Positions 1 to 8,580 of a stretch of 64,000 nt of DNA are shown here, piece by piece (the stretch's first letter is position 1; each line of letters opens with the position of its first letter). The DNA is from CAYYMZ01 sp964473025 (GTDB taxonomy: Bacteria; Patescibacteriota; UBA1384; DTJR01), in contig CAYYMZ010000002.1 in NCBI GenBank assembly GCA_964473025.1, forward strand, positions 12,854 to 76,853, read 5' to 3'. Made by a program: the position numbers and the translations under genes. The notes under the pieces are model-generated. The model worked only from the letters and a program-made list of their open reading frames with translations, did not search any database and was not told the origin of the DNA.

Positions 1-1728
1 ATAAAACTGGCTTTCTCCCGGATCGCCCTGACGCCCTGACCGGCCACGAAGCTGATTGTCGATCCGCCTTGATTCATGTCTTTCGGTGCCTAAGACAAAC
101 AGTCCGCCTGAACCGATAACTTTTTCGCGGTTTACCTCAACCGCCGGATTACCTCCGAGCAAGATATCAACACCGCGACCTGCCATATTGGTGGCAACCG
201 TCACGGCCCCTGGCTGTCCGGCTTGGGCAATAATTTTTGCCTCACGTTCGTGCTGTTTTGCATTTAAAACTTCGTACTTGATACCGGACCTTTTTAAAAG
301 GCGTGAAACTATTTCTGATTTTGTAACCGAAACCGTTCCAACCAAAACCGGTTGCCCTTTACTATTTAATTCTTTAATTTTTTCAACAATTGCCGCATAT
401 TTCCCGTCAGCCGTTTTATAGATTTGGTCTTGGTGATCGGAGCGGACCATCGGTTTATTGGTGGGAATTTCAACAACGTCTAATTTATAAATCTTGCTAA
501 ACTCCTCCGCTTCTGTGGCGGCAGTGCCGGTCATACCTGAAAGTTTTTTATATAAGCGAAAAAGATTTTGAAACGAAATAGTCGCTAAGGTTTCCGATTC
601 TCTTTTTATTTCCACACCCTCTTTGGCCTCAATCGCCTGATGCAAACCTTCGGAAAACCGGCGGCCGGGCATCATTCTTCCCGTAAATTCATCAACAATA
701 ATTATCTCGCCGTCTTTTATGATGTAGTCACGGTCCTTTTTAAATAAAACTTCGGCCTTAAGTGCTTCTTCGAGATGGTGAACCAAGGTGATTGAGGCAG
801 TTTCGTAAATATTTTTTAAGTTCAAAATTTTCTCAACTTCGGACATTCCCTCGTCCGTTAAAGAAACGGCGCGGGCTTTCTCATCTACTTCAAAATGAAC
901 TTTTTCTTTCAATTCCGGAACGATCCTCGCAAATCTGGCATAAAGTTCGCCCGATTCTTCAGCAGGTGCTGAAATAATAAGCGGAGTTCTAGCCTCGTCA
1001 ATTAAGATCGAGTCAACTTCGTCGACAATCGCATAGTGCAAACCCCTTTGGACCAGCTGTGTCTTATCTTGCGCCATGTTATCGCGCAAATAATCAAATC
1101 CGAATTCATTATTTGTGCCATAGGTAATATCTGCCGCATAAGCTTCTGCGCGGCTACACGGCTTTAGATTTTCTTCCTGTACCTCGGCAGCTAATTGTCC
1201 GTCGCTTTCTTCTTTTTTGCCATGCCCTCGCTCAAAAATGTAGCTTACCCCCTGGTTTTGAATGACTCCCACGGTCAAACCGAGACGGTCATAGATTCTT
1301 CCCATCCATTCGCCCTGAAACTTCGCCAAATAGTCGTTTACCGTAATAAGGTGAGCGCCCTTTTTCTCCAGAGCGTTTAAATAAAGAGGTAGGGTTGCCA
1401 CTAAGGTCTTACCTTCACCTGTTTTCATTTCAGCAATTTGTCCACGGTGTAAAACCATGCCCCCGACCAGTTGAACATCGAAATGTCTTTGCCCGATTTC
1501 ACGTTTGGCTGCTTCGCGTACTGTCGCAAACGCTTGTGTTAAAATGTCGTTAACGCTCTGCCCTTCTTGAAGCGTTTTAATAAACTCTTGCGTTTTAGTT
1601 TTAAGATCTGCGTCCGGCAAACCCTCAAACTTTTTCTCCAGTTCGTTAATTACTAAAACGTCCGGGCGCAAACGAGAAACCTCTCTCTCGTTTGAAACGC
1701 CGAAAATATTTCTAAAGGGATTTTTCAT
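1..1728 (-). CDS. secA: SecA preprotein translocase ATPase (3' end outside window)
   Basis: This is the motor ATPase that pushes unfolded preproteins through SecYEG. About 576 N-terminal residues are present; the gene continues past the left edge. Reading from the start at 1728, the Walker A segment (KTGEGKT) lies near residues 102-108 and the Walker B region (VDEVDS) near residue 215. The visible part ends in the second RecA-like fold with its arginine-rich motif ([10 protein letters not shown]). The start overlaps the end of hpf by 17 nt, so the two are translationally coupled. The order serS-hpf-secA resembles the hpf-secA neighbourhood of Firmicutes. The C-terminal wing and linker cannot be assessed. 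Confidence 0.97.
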   Translation of the reverse strand, partial: MKNPFRNIFGVSNEREVSRLRPDVLVINELEKKFEGLPDADLKTKTQEFIKTLQEGQSVNDILTQAFATVREAAKREIGQRHFDVQLVGGMVLHRGQIAEMKTGEGKTLVATLPLYLNALEKKGAHLITVNDYLAKFQGEWMGRIYDRLGLTVGVIQNQGVSYIFERGHGKKEESDGQLAAEVQEENLKPCSRAEAYAADITYGTNNEFGFDYLRDNMAQDKTQLVQRGLHYAIVDEVDSILIDEARTPLIISAPAEESGELYARFARIVPELKEKVHFEVDEKARAVSLTDEGMSEVEKILNLKNIYETASITLVHHLEEALKAEVLFKKDRDYIIKDGEIIIVDEFTGRMMPGRRFSEGLHQAIEAKEGVEIKRESETLATISFQNLFRLYKKLSGMTGTAATEAEEFSKIYKLDVVEIPTNKPMVRSDHQDQIYKTADGKYAAIVEKIKELNSKGQPVLVGTVSVTKSEIVSRLLKRSGIKYEVLNAKQHEREAKIIAQAGQPGAVTVATNMAGRGVDILLGGNPAVEVNREKVIGSGGLFVLGTERHESRRIDNQLRGRSGRQGDPGESQFY

Positions 1729-2077
1729 TTTTCCTGTTTGAGAATTTGAAAGACGGTAATTTGATTTTAAACTTGAAACCTTTTTTCTCCTTAAGGCGCA
1801 GGACTATCCTCTCGATTTTATCTCTCGCAGAATCTGAGGCTTCAGTAAAACTGTTTCCAAATGTTTTGGCATAATACGGGCGCTTTGTTTTGGGACTATC
1901 CAGATGGATGAAAATTTCATAGGCCTGGTTGCTTCTCTTGGTGATATGTTCTCTAACCCCAACGGTCAAGACGGCGCTGTTTGGCAGGCGTTCCTCAAGC
2001 CAAAGAAATTTTTTGCGAATATATCTTTTTTGCTCTTCCTGTAGAGTGCCTGAAAGTGATTTAATTTGTAGGATCAT
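1712..2077 (-). CDS. hpf: Ribosome hibernation / HPF-RaiA family factor (short form)
   Basis: A 121-residue protein with the S30AE/RaiA fold pattern: an N-terminal strand-helix ([11 protein letters not shown], then a lysine/arginine-rich helix), the middle segment on inter-strand contacts ([14 protein letters not shown]), and a basic tail. This family binds the 30S decoding centre to silence ribosomes in starvation. It is the short form, without the C-terminal dimerisation domain of long HPF. It lies 3 nt downstream of serS and overlaps secA by 17 nt, so all three are probably one transcript. The divergent sequence makes family assignment good but not certain. Confidence 0.75.
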   Translation of the reverse strand: MILQIKSLSGTLQEEQKRYIRKKFLWLEERLPNSAVLTVGVREHITKRSNQAYEIFIHLDSPKTKRPYYAKTFGNSFTEASDSARDKIERIVLRLKEKKGFKFKIKLPSFKFSNRKNEKSL

Positions 2078-2080
2078 AAA

Positions 2081-3388
2081 TTATTTCTTCTTTGGTTTAA
2101 TTGTGCTAAAACCGCAGAATGGAACTAGAACTTCAGGAATCGTAATTGATCCGTCCTCGTTTTGATTGTTTTCTATGATTGCAATTAAGATACGCGGACT
2201 GGCAATGACCGTGTTGTTGAGAGCATAAACATATTTTTTTTCACCATCTTTGGTTTTATATTTAATATTCAGCCTTCGAGGTTGCCAATCGGTTAAATCA
2301 GAATCGGAATGTGTTTCGCCATATGCCCCGCGTGCCGCCATCCATGATTCGATGTCATACATTTTTCTTTTTCCCGCGCCCATATCACCGGTACAAATTT
2401 GCATAACGCGGTGCGGAATCTTTAAGTCCTTTAAAATTTCCTGAGAGAAGCCCCTCATTTTTTCAAGCCATTGGTCTGACTCTTTTTCATCCGCTTTGCA
2501 CAAGATGACTTGCTCTACTTTCATAAATTCGTGAATACGATATAAACCCTTGGTATCCTTCCCGTAAGAGCCAACTTCGTTGCGATAGCATTGTGAGAAG
2601 CCGCACACTTTAACCGGCAACTCATCTTCATCTAGTGTTTTGTCTGCATAATAAGCAAGCAACGATGGCTCTGATGTACCCGCCAAATAAAGTTTATCCG
2701 AAACCTCCTGTCCGCTTTCATTTTTACCGGTATTTGCAAGCTCGTAAATATCATCTCGGCCAAAGGGAAAATGTCCACTGCCAGTCAAGGTAAATTCGCG
2801 CAATATAGTCGGCGTAATCATCGGGGCAAAACCCAAATCGGTCATTTTTTTAAGGGCGTAAAAGAGAATGGAAAGCTGCAAGATAGCCGCTTCGTTTTTG
2901 AGATAATATCCCCTAAAGCCAGATGTCTTGGTGCCTCTTTCTAAATCAAGTAAATCGAGATTGGTACCTAATGCGACATGATCCTTGATTTCAAAATCAA
3001 ATTTTGGTATTTCCCCCCACTTCTCAACCTCTACATTATCAGCTTCAGACGAACCAACCGGACTGTCAAAGGATGGAATATTTGGTACCAAAAGATTCAA
3101 GGCAAACCACTTTTCCTCGATTTCGCGCAACTTTTTTTGCGCCGCATCCAGGTCGCTTGACAAAACTTTCATTCCAACGAGGGCTTTTTCCTTATCTTCT
3201 GCGTTTAACGATGTAATTTCTTTATTAAAATTGTTTTGTTGCTCACGAAGAGAGTCAACCTCGGCGATTGAGCCGCGACGCTCGTCATCGGTTTTTATGA
3301 GTTCGTCCAAATCAAGCCCTAACCCTTTTTGATTTATAGCGGTTTTAATCTTGTCTTGATTCTCTCTGATAAAATTTATATCCAGCAT
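2081..3388 (-). CDS. serS: Seryl-tRNA synthetase
   Basis: A 435-residue class II aminoacyl-tRNA synthetase that charges tRNA-Ser. The N-terminal ~110 residues form the long antiparallel coiled coil that grips the tRNA-Ser variable arm. Motif 2 (CYRNEVGSYGKDTKGLYRIHEF) and motif 3 (near the C-terminus, DIESWMAARG ... QPRRLNIKYK) are intact, as is the GTSEPSL serine-site segment. Length is normal for the family. A TTTACT-17-TATAAT promoter lies just upstream at 3415-3443 and the SD is AAGGGG. First gene of the serS-hpf-secA run. Confidence 0.97.
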   Translation of the reverse strand: MLDINFIRENQDKIKTAINQKGLGLDLDELIKTDDERRGSIAEVDSLREQQNNFNKEITSLNAEDKEKALVGMKVLSSDLDAAQKKLREIEEKWFALNLLVPNIPSFDSPVGSSEADNVEVEKWGEIPKFDFEIKDHVALGTNLDLLDLERGTKTSGFRGYYLKNEAAILQLSILFYALKKMTDLGFAPMITPTILREFTLTGSGHFPFGRDDIYELANTGKNESGQEVSDKLYLAGTSEPSLLAYYADKTLDEDELPVKVCGFSQCYRNEVGSYGKDTKGLYRIHEFMKVEQVILCKADEKESDQWLEKMRGFSQEILKDLKIPHRVMQICTGDMGAGKRKMYDIESWMAARGAYGETHSDSDLTDWQPRRLNIKYKTKDGEKKYVYALNNTVIASPRILIAIIENNQNEDGSITIPEVLVPFCGFSTIKPKKK

Positions 3389-3414
3389 AATGTTTCCCCT
3401 TATATTTTAAGCCA

Positions 3415-3443
3415 ATTATAACCCGAGAGAAGGAAAAAGTAAA
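3415..3443 (-). promoter_or_regulatory. Promoter of serS-hpf-secA
   Basis: On the minus strand a TTTACT -35 box is followed by a 17-nt spacer and a perfect TATAAT -10 box, about 27 nt before the serS start. It begins right where the greA terminator ends. Confidence 0.7.
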
Positions 3444-3491
3444 CGATAAAAAACTTAAAATCAGAAAAGCGCCTCTACGGCGCCTTTCTGA
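3441..3491 (-). terminator. Intrinsic terminator of greA
   Basis: A 13-bp hairpin (3461-3473 with 3479-3491, one A/C mismatch) with a 5-nt loop is followed on the minus strand by a T-rich tract (TTTTAAGTTTTTTATC). It begins 8 nt after the greA stop codon. Confidence 0.85.
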
Positions 3492-3499
3492 TTTATTGC

Positions 3500-3964
3500 T
3501 TAGTTTATCTTCTCGATTTTTATTTTAAGTTCTCCACCAGGAGTTTTGGCAACCACAGTTTCGCCTGTCTTAGCACCTAAAAGAGCAATGCCAATAGGGG
3601 ATTCGGAAGAAATTTTTCCGCTTGATGGATCTGATTCGGCCGAACCAACGATTTCGTAATTTGCCCTTTCACCTTCAATTGAAACTGTTACTTCGGAACC
3701 CAAACTCACTTCGTTACCGCGATGCCCGTTTGTAACCGTTTCGGCATATTTTAAGATATATTCGATTTCCTGAATTCTACCTTCTATAAAGGACTGCTCG
3801 TTTCGAGCATCTTCATATTCAGCGTTTTCGCTTAGGTCGCCATAATCTTTTGACCGTCGAATTCGCTCTATTACTTGGGGACGTCTGTTCTTCTTCATGT
3901 CCTCAAGTTCCGCAACCAATTTTTCTCTTCCCGGCTTAGTTAGAGTGATTTTTTTGTCTGCCAT
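3500..3964 (-). CDS. greA: Transcription elongation factor GreA
   Basis: A 154-residue protein that enters the RNA polymerase secondary channel and stimulates cleavage of backtracked transcripts. The N-terminal coiled coil (about residues 1-75) carries the acidic tip (DLSENAEYEDAR), which holds the catalytic metal. The C-terminal FKBP-like half (from about residue 85) includes the SPIGIALLGAKTGE segment. Length is typical (about 158). It stands alone between a strong promoter (3997-4026) and an intrinsic terminator (3441-3491), so it is a monocistronic unit. Confidence 0.95.
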   Translation of the reverse strand: MADKKITLTKPGREKLVAELEDMKKNRRPQVIERIRRSKDYGDLSENAEYEDARNEQSFIEGRIQEIEYILKYAETVTNGHRGNEVSLGSEVTVSIEGERANYEIVGSAESDPSSGKISSESPIGIALLGAKTGETVVAKTPGGELKIKIEKIN

Positions 3965-3996
3965 ATTTAAACAAATTTAAATTTTATACAACGAGT

Positions 3997-4026
3997 AGTA
4001 TAGCAAACTTTAAATAATAAAATCAA
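3997..4026 (-). promoter_or_regulatory. Promoter of greA
   Basis: On the minus strand TTGATT, an 18-nt spacer and TATACT, with an extended -10 TG two bases before the -10 box. It lies about 35 nt upstream of the greA ATG. Confidence 0.7.
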
Positions 4027-4038
4027 GAGTTAGGCATT

Positions 4039-4084
4039 GCAAGGGTAAGGGGGCCTAGTTTCGAAGCAGCCCCCTTACCCTTGC
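4039..4084. repeat. Perfect 15-bp inverted repeat between greA and mrdA
   Basis: GCAAGGGTAAGGGGG (4039-4053) is exactly complementary to 4070-4084, with a 16-nt loop. No T tract follows on either strand, so it is a poor intrinsic terminator. It occupies the 346-nt gene-free stretch 3965-4310 together with the greA promoter and the RNA candidate at 4161-4308. Confidence 0.8.
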
Positions 4085-4160
4085 ACGAACCCAACCCCCT
4101 CACGATTTTCTAGGAGCGTAAAAAGGGTTAAATTCGAAAAATCGCTGCTAGATTATGAGT

Positions 4161-4308
4161 GAGGATGTTTTGCTTTGAGGCCGTCCGCAAGCGAGCAAGC
4201 CTGGTCCCAGCGCCCTTGGTTAAAGGTGTTGGGTTGCGAGCCGAGGTTTGAGCACGTTTTGTCGCTGGACAAAACGATGCGTGCCGAAAAGCAAAGATAT
4301 CCGAGCGA
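4161..4308. ncRNA. Structured RNA candidate, copy A (downstream of mrdA)
   Basis: This segment is paralogous to 41878-42014. A block of 22 nt at 4166-4187 is identical in both, and GCGTGCCGA near the other end is shared. The ends pair (4163-4176 with 4288-4302), an inner hairpin pairs 4252-4263 with 4268-4280 around a bulged A, and tandem G-A mismatches flank a GGC/GCC pair in both copies. Base pairs are kept although bases differ. It begins 3 nt after the mrdA stop on the minus strand. The transcribed strand cannot be decided, and I do not recognise a known RNA family. Confidence 0.6.
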
Positions 4309-4310
4309 AC

Positions 4311-6224
4311 TTACTTATTCCGATTCTCGGCCCACCAGGAATAAATATCGCGTGCTATAGGGGCGGCATATTCAAAGCCATCGCCTGCTCCCTCGACGAT
4401 TACCGTTACGGCAATCTGGGGATTGTCATAAGGGGCAAAAGAGGTAAACCACGCGTGGGTTTTTCCTTCGTTGCCAAATTGCGCCGTGCCCGTTTTGGCA
4501 GCAACGTCAATTGGAAACGACTTTCCAAAAACAGAATAGGCGGAGCCCGACTCTACCGTCTGACGCATTCCTTCACGGACTACCTGCATCGTCTCGGACG
4601 AATAGATATTATTTTTTATTAAACTGTCAGATTCGGTGAATTCTTTGATTTTATTACCATCCTGATCGAGAATCTGTGTAACCAGATGGGGCTTAAAAAG
4701 CTTCCCACCGTTTGCAATCGATGAAGTAGCATTGCAAATTTGAAGGGGCGTGACCAGCAAATCTCCCTGCCCGATTGACATATTATAGGTGTTACCAATG
4801 TACCAATTTTCTCCGGTCTTTGACTTTTTCCATTCTTCGGTTGGAATAAAACCTGATTCTTCGGCGCTTAAATCGATTCCCGTCTCATTGCCAAAACCGA
4901 ACTTTTCCAGACCATTTTTAATCCTTTCCGGACCAAGGCCCGTTTGAATCGGCCCCCAACCTCCGCCGATTGCAAAGAAGAAAATATTGTTGGATTCGGC
5001 AATCGCCCTCCTGACGCCTGTTACCCCATCGTGTTTTTTCCAGTCCGGAAAAGTCCATTGTCCAACCTTAATTGACGCCGGCGTTTCAAACGCAACCGAA
5101 GGGGAAACTACACCGTCTTCAAGTGCGGCCGAGGCAATAAAAGGTTTTATAGTAGATCCAGGTGGATAAGTGCCGGAAGTGGCCCGATTAAACATTGGTA
5201 GGGATTTATCTTCAGTAATCTGCTTGTACTCATCCTGGCCTAAGCCCGCCGAAAATTTTGTGTTGTCGAAATCAGGCAAACTAACCATCGCACGGATCAT
5301 TCCGTCTCTTGGATCTTCTATAATCACCGTTCCTTGTGTTTTTAAATCGTTTAACTGTGCCTGAAGTATTTCGGTTACCTTAAGCTGTAAATCTTTATCA
5401 ATTGAGGTCTTGACCGTATTACCAAGAGCTGGATCTGTTTGCGAGAGCAGCCGCACCAAATGACCATTTGCATCAACTTCCGCCCTTCTCTGCCCAGGTA
5501 TTCCTTGCAAATAGTCATCGTACGTTTTTTCCAATCCACTTTTACCATTATATCCCGAAGCTAATAACGACGGTCTGGTACTTGCTTCTTCTTTTGAAAC
5601 TTTGCCGACAAAGCCCAAAATATGGCTAAAAGACAGATCCAAATATTGACGACGATAGCTTGGGATAATTTCAAAACCACCATAGGAAACCAATCTTGAC
5701 TTCAGGAGAAGCGCCTCGTCTCTATTGATATCGTCCTTGAGAACGGAGTAATCCGTTGCGTCAGTATTCGACTTAATTTTATCCCTCACTTCGTCTTTAG
5801 ACATTTGGACAATTTTAAATATTTTAGGATTTACCTGATCCAAACTTTTGAGTTTGTCCGTCTGGACGACGAGCTGATAGACCGTTGAATTGACGACCAG
5901 TGGGTTACCGTCCACGTCGGTGATTATCCCTCTTGGAGCGGCTATCGGGGTCGAGCGCAAACGGTTTCCTTCGGCGAGACGCAGGTTTACAAAACCCTCC
6001 TGAACCTGCAGTGTAAACAGCCTAATCGCCAAAAATAGGCAAAGCAAGACCGAGATAATAATTGGATAGTTTACTCCAACGGGTTTTTCCTTCGAAAAGA
6101 TTTCGTCGCCGTGCGCTTCACGATCAAAATATGAGTGTTCACCCAACTTGTCAGATATTTTGCCTCGTACATCGTGGGATAAAAAAACACCCTCACGCTT
6201 AGAATCCTTTTGATCTCTCTTCAT
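4311..6224 (-). CDS. mrdA: Penicillin-binding protein 2 (elongasome transpeptidase)
   Basis: A 637-residue class B PBP that cross-links peptidoglycan during rod elongation. A cytoplasmic N-terminus is followed by one membrane helix (about residues 53-75) and a dimer/pedestal domain starting at the APRGIITD motif (~96). The transpeptidase domain has the catalytic serine motif STIK (357-360), SNN (411-413) and KTG (KTGTAQFG, near residue 577). It is the last gene of mreB-mreC-mreD-mrdA and overlaps mreD by 26 nt, fitting its partnership with MreCD and RodA. RodA itself is not in the window. An RNA candidate starts 3 nt after the stop. Confidence 0.95.
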   Translation of the reverse strand: MKRDQKDSKREGVFLSHDVRGKISDKLGEHSYFDREAHGDEIFSKEKPVGVNYPIIISVLLCLFLAIRLFTLQVQEGFVNLRLAEGNRLRSTPIAAPRGIITDVDGNPLVVNSTVYQLVVQTDKLKSLDQVNPKIFKIVQMSKDEVRDKIKSNTDATDYSVLKDDINRDEALLLKSRLVSYGGFEIIPSYRRQYLDLSFSHILGFVGKVSKEEASTRPSLLASGYNGKSGLEKTYDDYLQGIPGQRRAEVDANGHLVRLLSQTDPALGNTVKTSIDKDLQLKVTEILQAQLNDLKTQGTVIIEDPRDGMIRAMVSLPDFDNTKFSAGLGQDEYKQITEDKSLPMFNRATSGTYPPGSTIKPFIASAALEDGVVSPSVAFETPASIKVGQWTFPDWKKHDGVTGVRRAIAESNNIFFFAIGGGWGPIQTGLGPERIKNGLEKFGFGNETGIDLSAEESGFIPTEEWKKSKTGENWYIGNTYNMSIGQGDLLVTPLQICNATSSIANGGKLFKPHLVTQILDQDGNKIKEFTESDSLIKNNIYSSETMQVVREGMRQTVESGSAYSVFGKSFPIDVAAKTGTAQFGNEGKTHAWFTSFAPYDNPQIAVTVIVEGAGDGFEYAAPIARDIYSWWAENRNK

Positions 6225-6693
6225 ATTGAGTAATCTTCCATTTATTTTTAATCAAAATCCAGAGCCCAAAAACAATCAAACAGAGCAGTGCGTTTGATAA
6301 AAAATTATACAAACCGCTTAAGCTGAAAAAACTTTCACCAAAGACTGAAAACTGGATTGCAACTCTCAGAAGGCAGATTACGATCAACCCGAGAAGGGCA
6401 GACAGGCCGTGGCTAAAATCAATAAATTTCCTCTGGATTAAAGTGACCGTGACAACGGTTAGTGCTAAAAAAAGCGTCCAGAATGGAAATCTTTCAAGAG
6501 TTGATATATCGAGAATGAAACCGGAAGCCAGGGCCAAGACCAAGCTTTCCTCAAAGCGAAAATTTAAGGTGATAATAAAAATTAAAGCCAATACAAGCGA
6601 TAGATTCATATCTTGAAAGAATCTACTAAAAACACCGATTTCAAATAGAATGGCGAAAATTAAAACTAAAATAACGAAATAAATTTTACTCAT
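6199..6693 (-). CDS. mreD: Rod shape-determining protein MreD
   Basis: A 164-residue polytopic membrane protein with about five hydrophobic helices, the known form of MreD, which links MreC and MreB to the elongasome. Sequence in this family is poorly conserved, so the call rests on hydrophobic profile, length and position between mreC and mrdA. The start codon overlaps the mreC stop (ATGA), and its 3' end overlaps mrdA by 26 nt. Confidence 0.85.
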   Translation of the reverse strand: MSKIYFVILVLIFAILFEIGVFSRFFQDMNLSLVLALIFIITLNFRFEESLVLALASGFILDISTLERFPFWTLFLALTVVTVTLIQRKFIDFSHGLSALLGLIVICLLRVAIQFSVFGESFFSLSGLYNFLSNALLCLIVFGLWILIKNKWKITQYEERSKGF

Positions 6694-7463
6694 CTTATAA
6701 TACTGACTACCTCAAGGGTTGAGATCTCGATCGGAGAATTAATCTTGACTGATTGGAATAAATTATTTTTTTCTTTTAGAACTTCTTGGGTCTCACCGAT
6801 CAGGATGCCGGGTGGCAAATCACCTCCAAGAGCACTAGTCAAAACCCTGTCTTTTGTTTTAACTTGGGTAGTAGCGGGAATCTCAGTTAAAGACAAACCC
6901 CGTAAACCACCCTGGACTAAGCCGGTTTCTCTGCTTTTTTCCAAAACCGCCGGAATCAAACTGCTGTGGGAAAAAATCAAATGAATCTCGCTTTGGGCCT
7001 GGTCCACTTTCTTAACTTGCCCAATTAAATAACCAGAAGAGAGAACCGCCGCACCTTCTTTGATGCCGTCTTTCAAACCAAGGTTAACTACAATATCTTG
7101 ATTAAAAGAACCGGGTGTACGCCCGACAATCTTGCCTTGAATTAAATTAAAATTATTCAAACGGGAAAGATTGACTTCTGAATTTATGGCAGAGCAAAGG
7201 TGTACATTCTCTGTTAAACGGGCGGCTTCTGCATTAAGAGATTTATTATCGTTTTCCAAGCGTCTATTTTCCCGGTCAAGGTTTGCCATTTTGTATAAAA
7301 AGCGAAAAGGAGAAGCTACTATATTAAACCCGTCGGAAACCTTTTCGGACGCGGGTAATATTACCCTCTTTGCCACAAACCAAAAAGGCAGAGGCCATAT
7401 TTCGTACATGATGACCAGCAGGATAACTGCTAAAAATGCTCTGAAAGTGATTTTTTTACCCAT
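6690..7463 (-). CDS. mreC: Rod shape-determining protein MreC
   Basis: A 257-residue bitopic protein: N-terminal membrane helix (about residues 8-27), a coiled-coil segment (NLDRENRRLENDNKSLNAEA, ~62-90), then the two beta-barrel periplasmic domain with the family signatures IVGRTPGSFNQDIVVNLG and a G-x-LIGQV segment. MreC activates PBP2, encoded two genes downstream. It starts 5 nt after mreB ends and its stop overlaps the mreD start. Confidence 0.93.
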   Translation of the reverse strand: MGKKITFRAFLAVILLVIMYEIWPLPFWFVAKRVILPASEKVSDGFNIVASPFRFLYKMANLDRENRRLENDNKSLNAEAARLTENVHLCSAINSEVNLSRLNNFNLIQGKIVGRTPGSFNQDIVVNLGLKDGIKEGAAVLSSGYLIGQVKKVDQAQSEIHLIFSHSSLIPAVLEKSRETGLVQGGLRGLSLTEIPATTQVKTKDRVLTSALGGDLPPGILIGETQEVLKEKNNLFQSVKINSPIEISTLEVVSIIR

Positions 7464-7468
7464 ATAAT

Positions 7469-8512
7469 TTATGAGCCAAGAGTGCTTGGAACTAATACCT
7501 CCTTCAAATTATCAAGATCTTCGATGACAACGCCGGTACCCCTCACAACACAGGTCAATGGATCGTCAGCAATATGAACTTTTGTTTGCGTCTCTTGCGC
7601 AATGATCTTATTTAAACCGGCCAAAAGGGCTCCGCCTCCAGCTAAACATATTCCTCTATCTATAATGTCTGCGACCAGCTCCGGCGGGGCTTCCTCGATT
7701 GTGTCTTTAACGGAATTGACAATAGCCCTAACCGACTTAGAAATTGCATTTCTAACCGCCTCGTCGTCAATAATAATTTCCCGAGGTAAACCGGTAACCA
7801 AATCACGTCCGCGCATCGGGTAGGTCTTCTTCTCGCCAACAGCAACAGCGGAACCAATAGCAATTTTTATTTCTTCGGCTGTTTTCAGGCCCAGCGAAAG
7901 ATTAAATTGATCCCGCGCAAAATTAACAATGTCTTCATTCATTTCGTCGCCGGCAATTCTAAGAGAGCGCGATGCAACAACACCGCCCAGCGAGATTACC
8001 GCTACTTCAGTTGTGCCACCACCTATATCAACAATTAAGTTGCCCGATGCATCTTGAATCGGAATTCTGGCGCCAATTGCTGCCGCTAATGGTTCTTCGA
8101 TAAGATACACTTCCCGCGCACCGGCGGAAATTGCCGCTTCCTCAACTGCCCTTCTTTCAACCTCCGTTACGCCATAAGGAACCCCGATTACAACTCTTGG
8201 CCTCGGCGATAAGGTAAGGCGCTGTTTCTGGGTCTTTTGAATAAAATATCTCAGCATTTGTTCTGTGACTTCGAAATCGGAGATTACCCCATCCGATAAT
8301 GGTCTGATTGCAACAATGTAAGAGGGTGTGCGCCCAACCATCATCTTTGCTTCTTCGCCAATCGAGAGCACTTCCTTGGTTTTTTGGTTTATGGCAACGA
8401 CTGATGGCTCGTTTAAGACCACTCCCTTGCCTTTAACGTAAACCAAAGTATTGGCCGTGCCGAGATCGATGCCAATATCCTGAGAAAAAACGCCTAAAAT
8501 TCTTTCAAACAT
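7469..8512 (-). CDS. mreB: Actin-like rod-shape protein MreB
   Basis: A 347-residue bacterial actin that positions cell-wall synthesis. All nucleotide-binding elements are visible: phosphate 1 ([22 protein letters not shown]), phosphate 2 ([17 protein letters not shown]), the connect motifs and the adenosine motif ([14 protein letters not shown]). Full length for the family. A TTGACT-17-TAGAAT promoter at 8540-8568 makes it the first gene of mreBCD-mrdA, so this organism very likely is, or recently was, rod shaped. Confidence 0.98.
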   Translation of the reverse strand: [347 protein letters not shown]

Positions 8513-8539
8513 AATTTAAAGTAAGTTACAGCAGATTGT

Positions 8540-8568
8540 ATTCTAACGAGAGCCCAATAAGAAGTCAA
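8540..8568 (-). promoter_or_regulatory. Promoter of mreBCD-mrdA
   Basis: Minus-strand TTGACT, 17-nt spacer, TAGAAT, about 28 nt upstream of the mreB ATG and just after mltG ends. Confidence 0.72.
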
Positions 8569-8580
8569 ATCGGGGAGGTC

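Noticed and set aside
4161..4308. Identification of the paired RNA candidates as 6S, SRP or RNase P RNA
   Set aside because: The conserved cores of those RNAs are absent, and each is normally single copy while two copies occur here.
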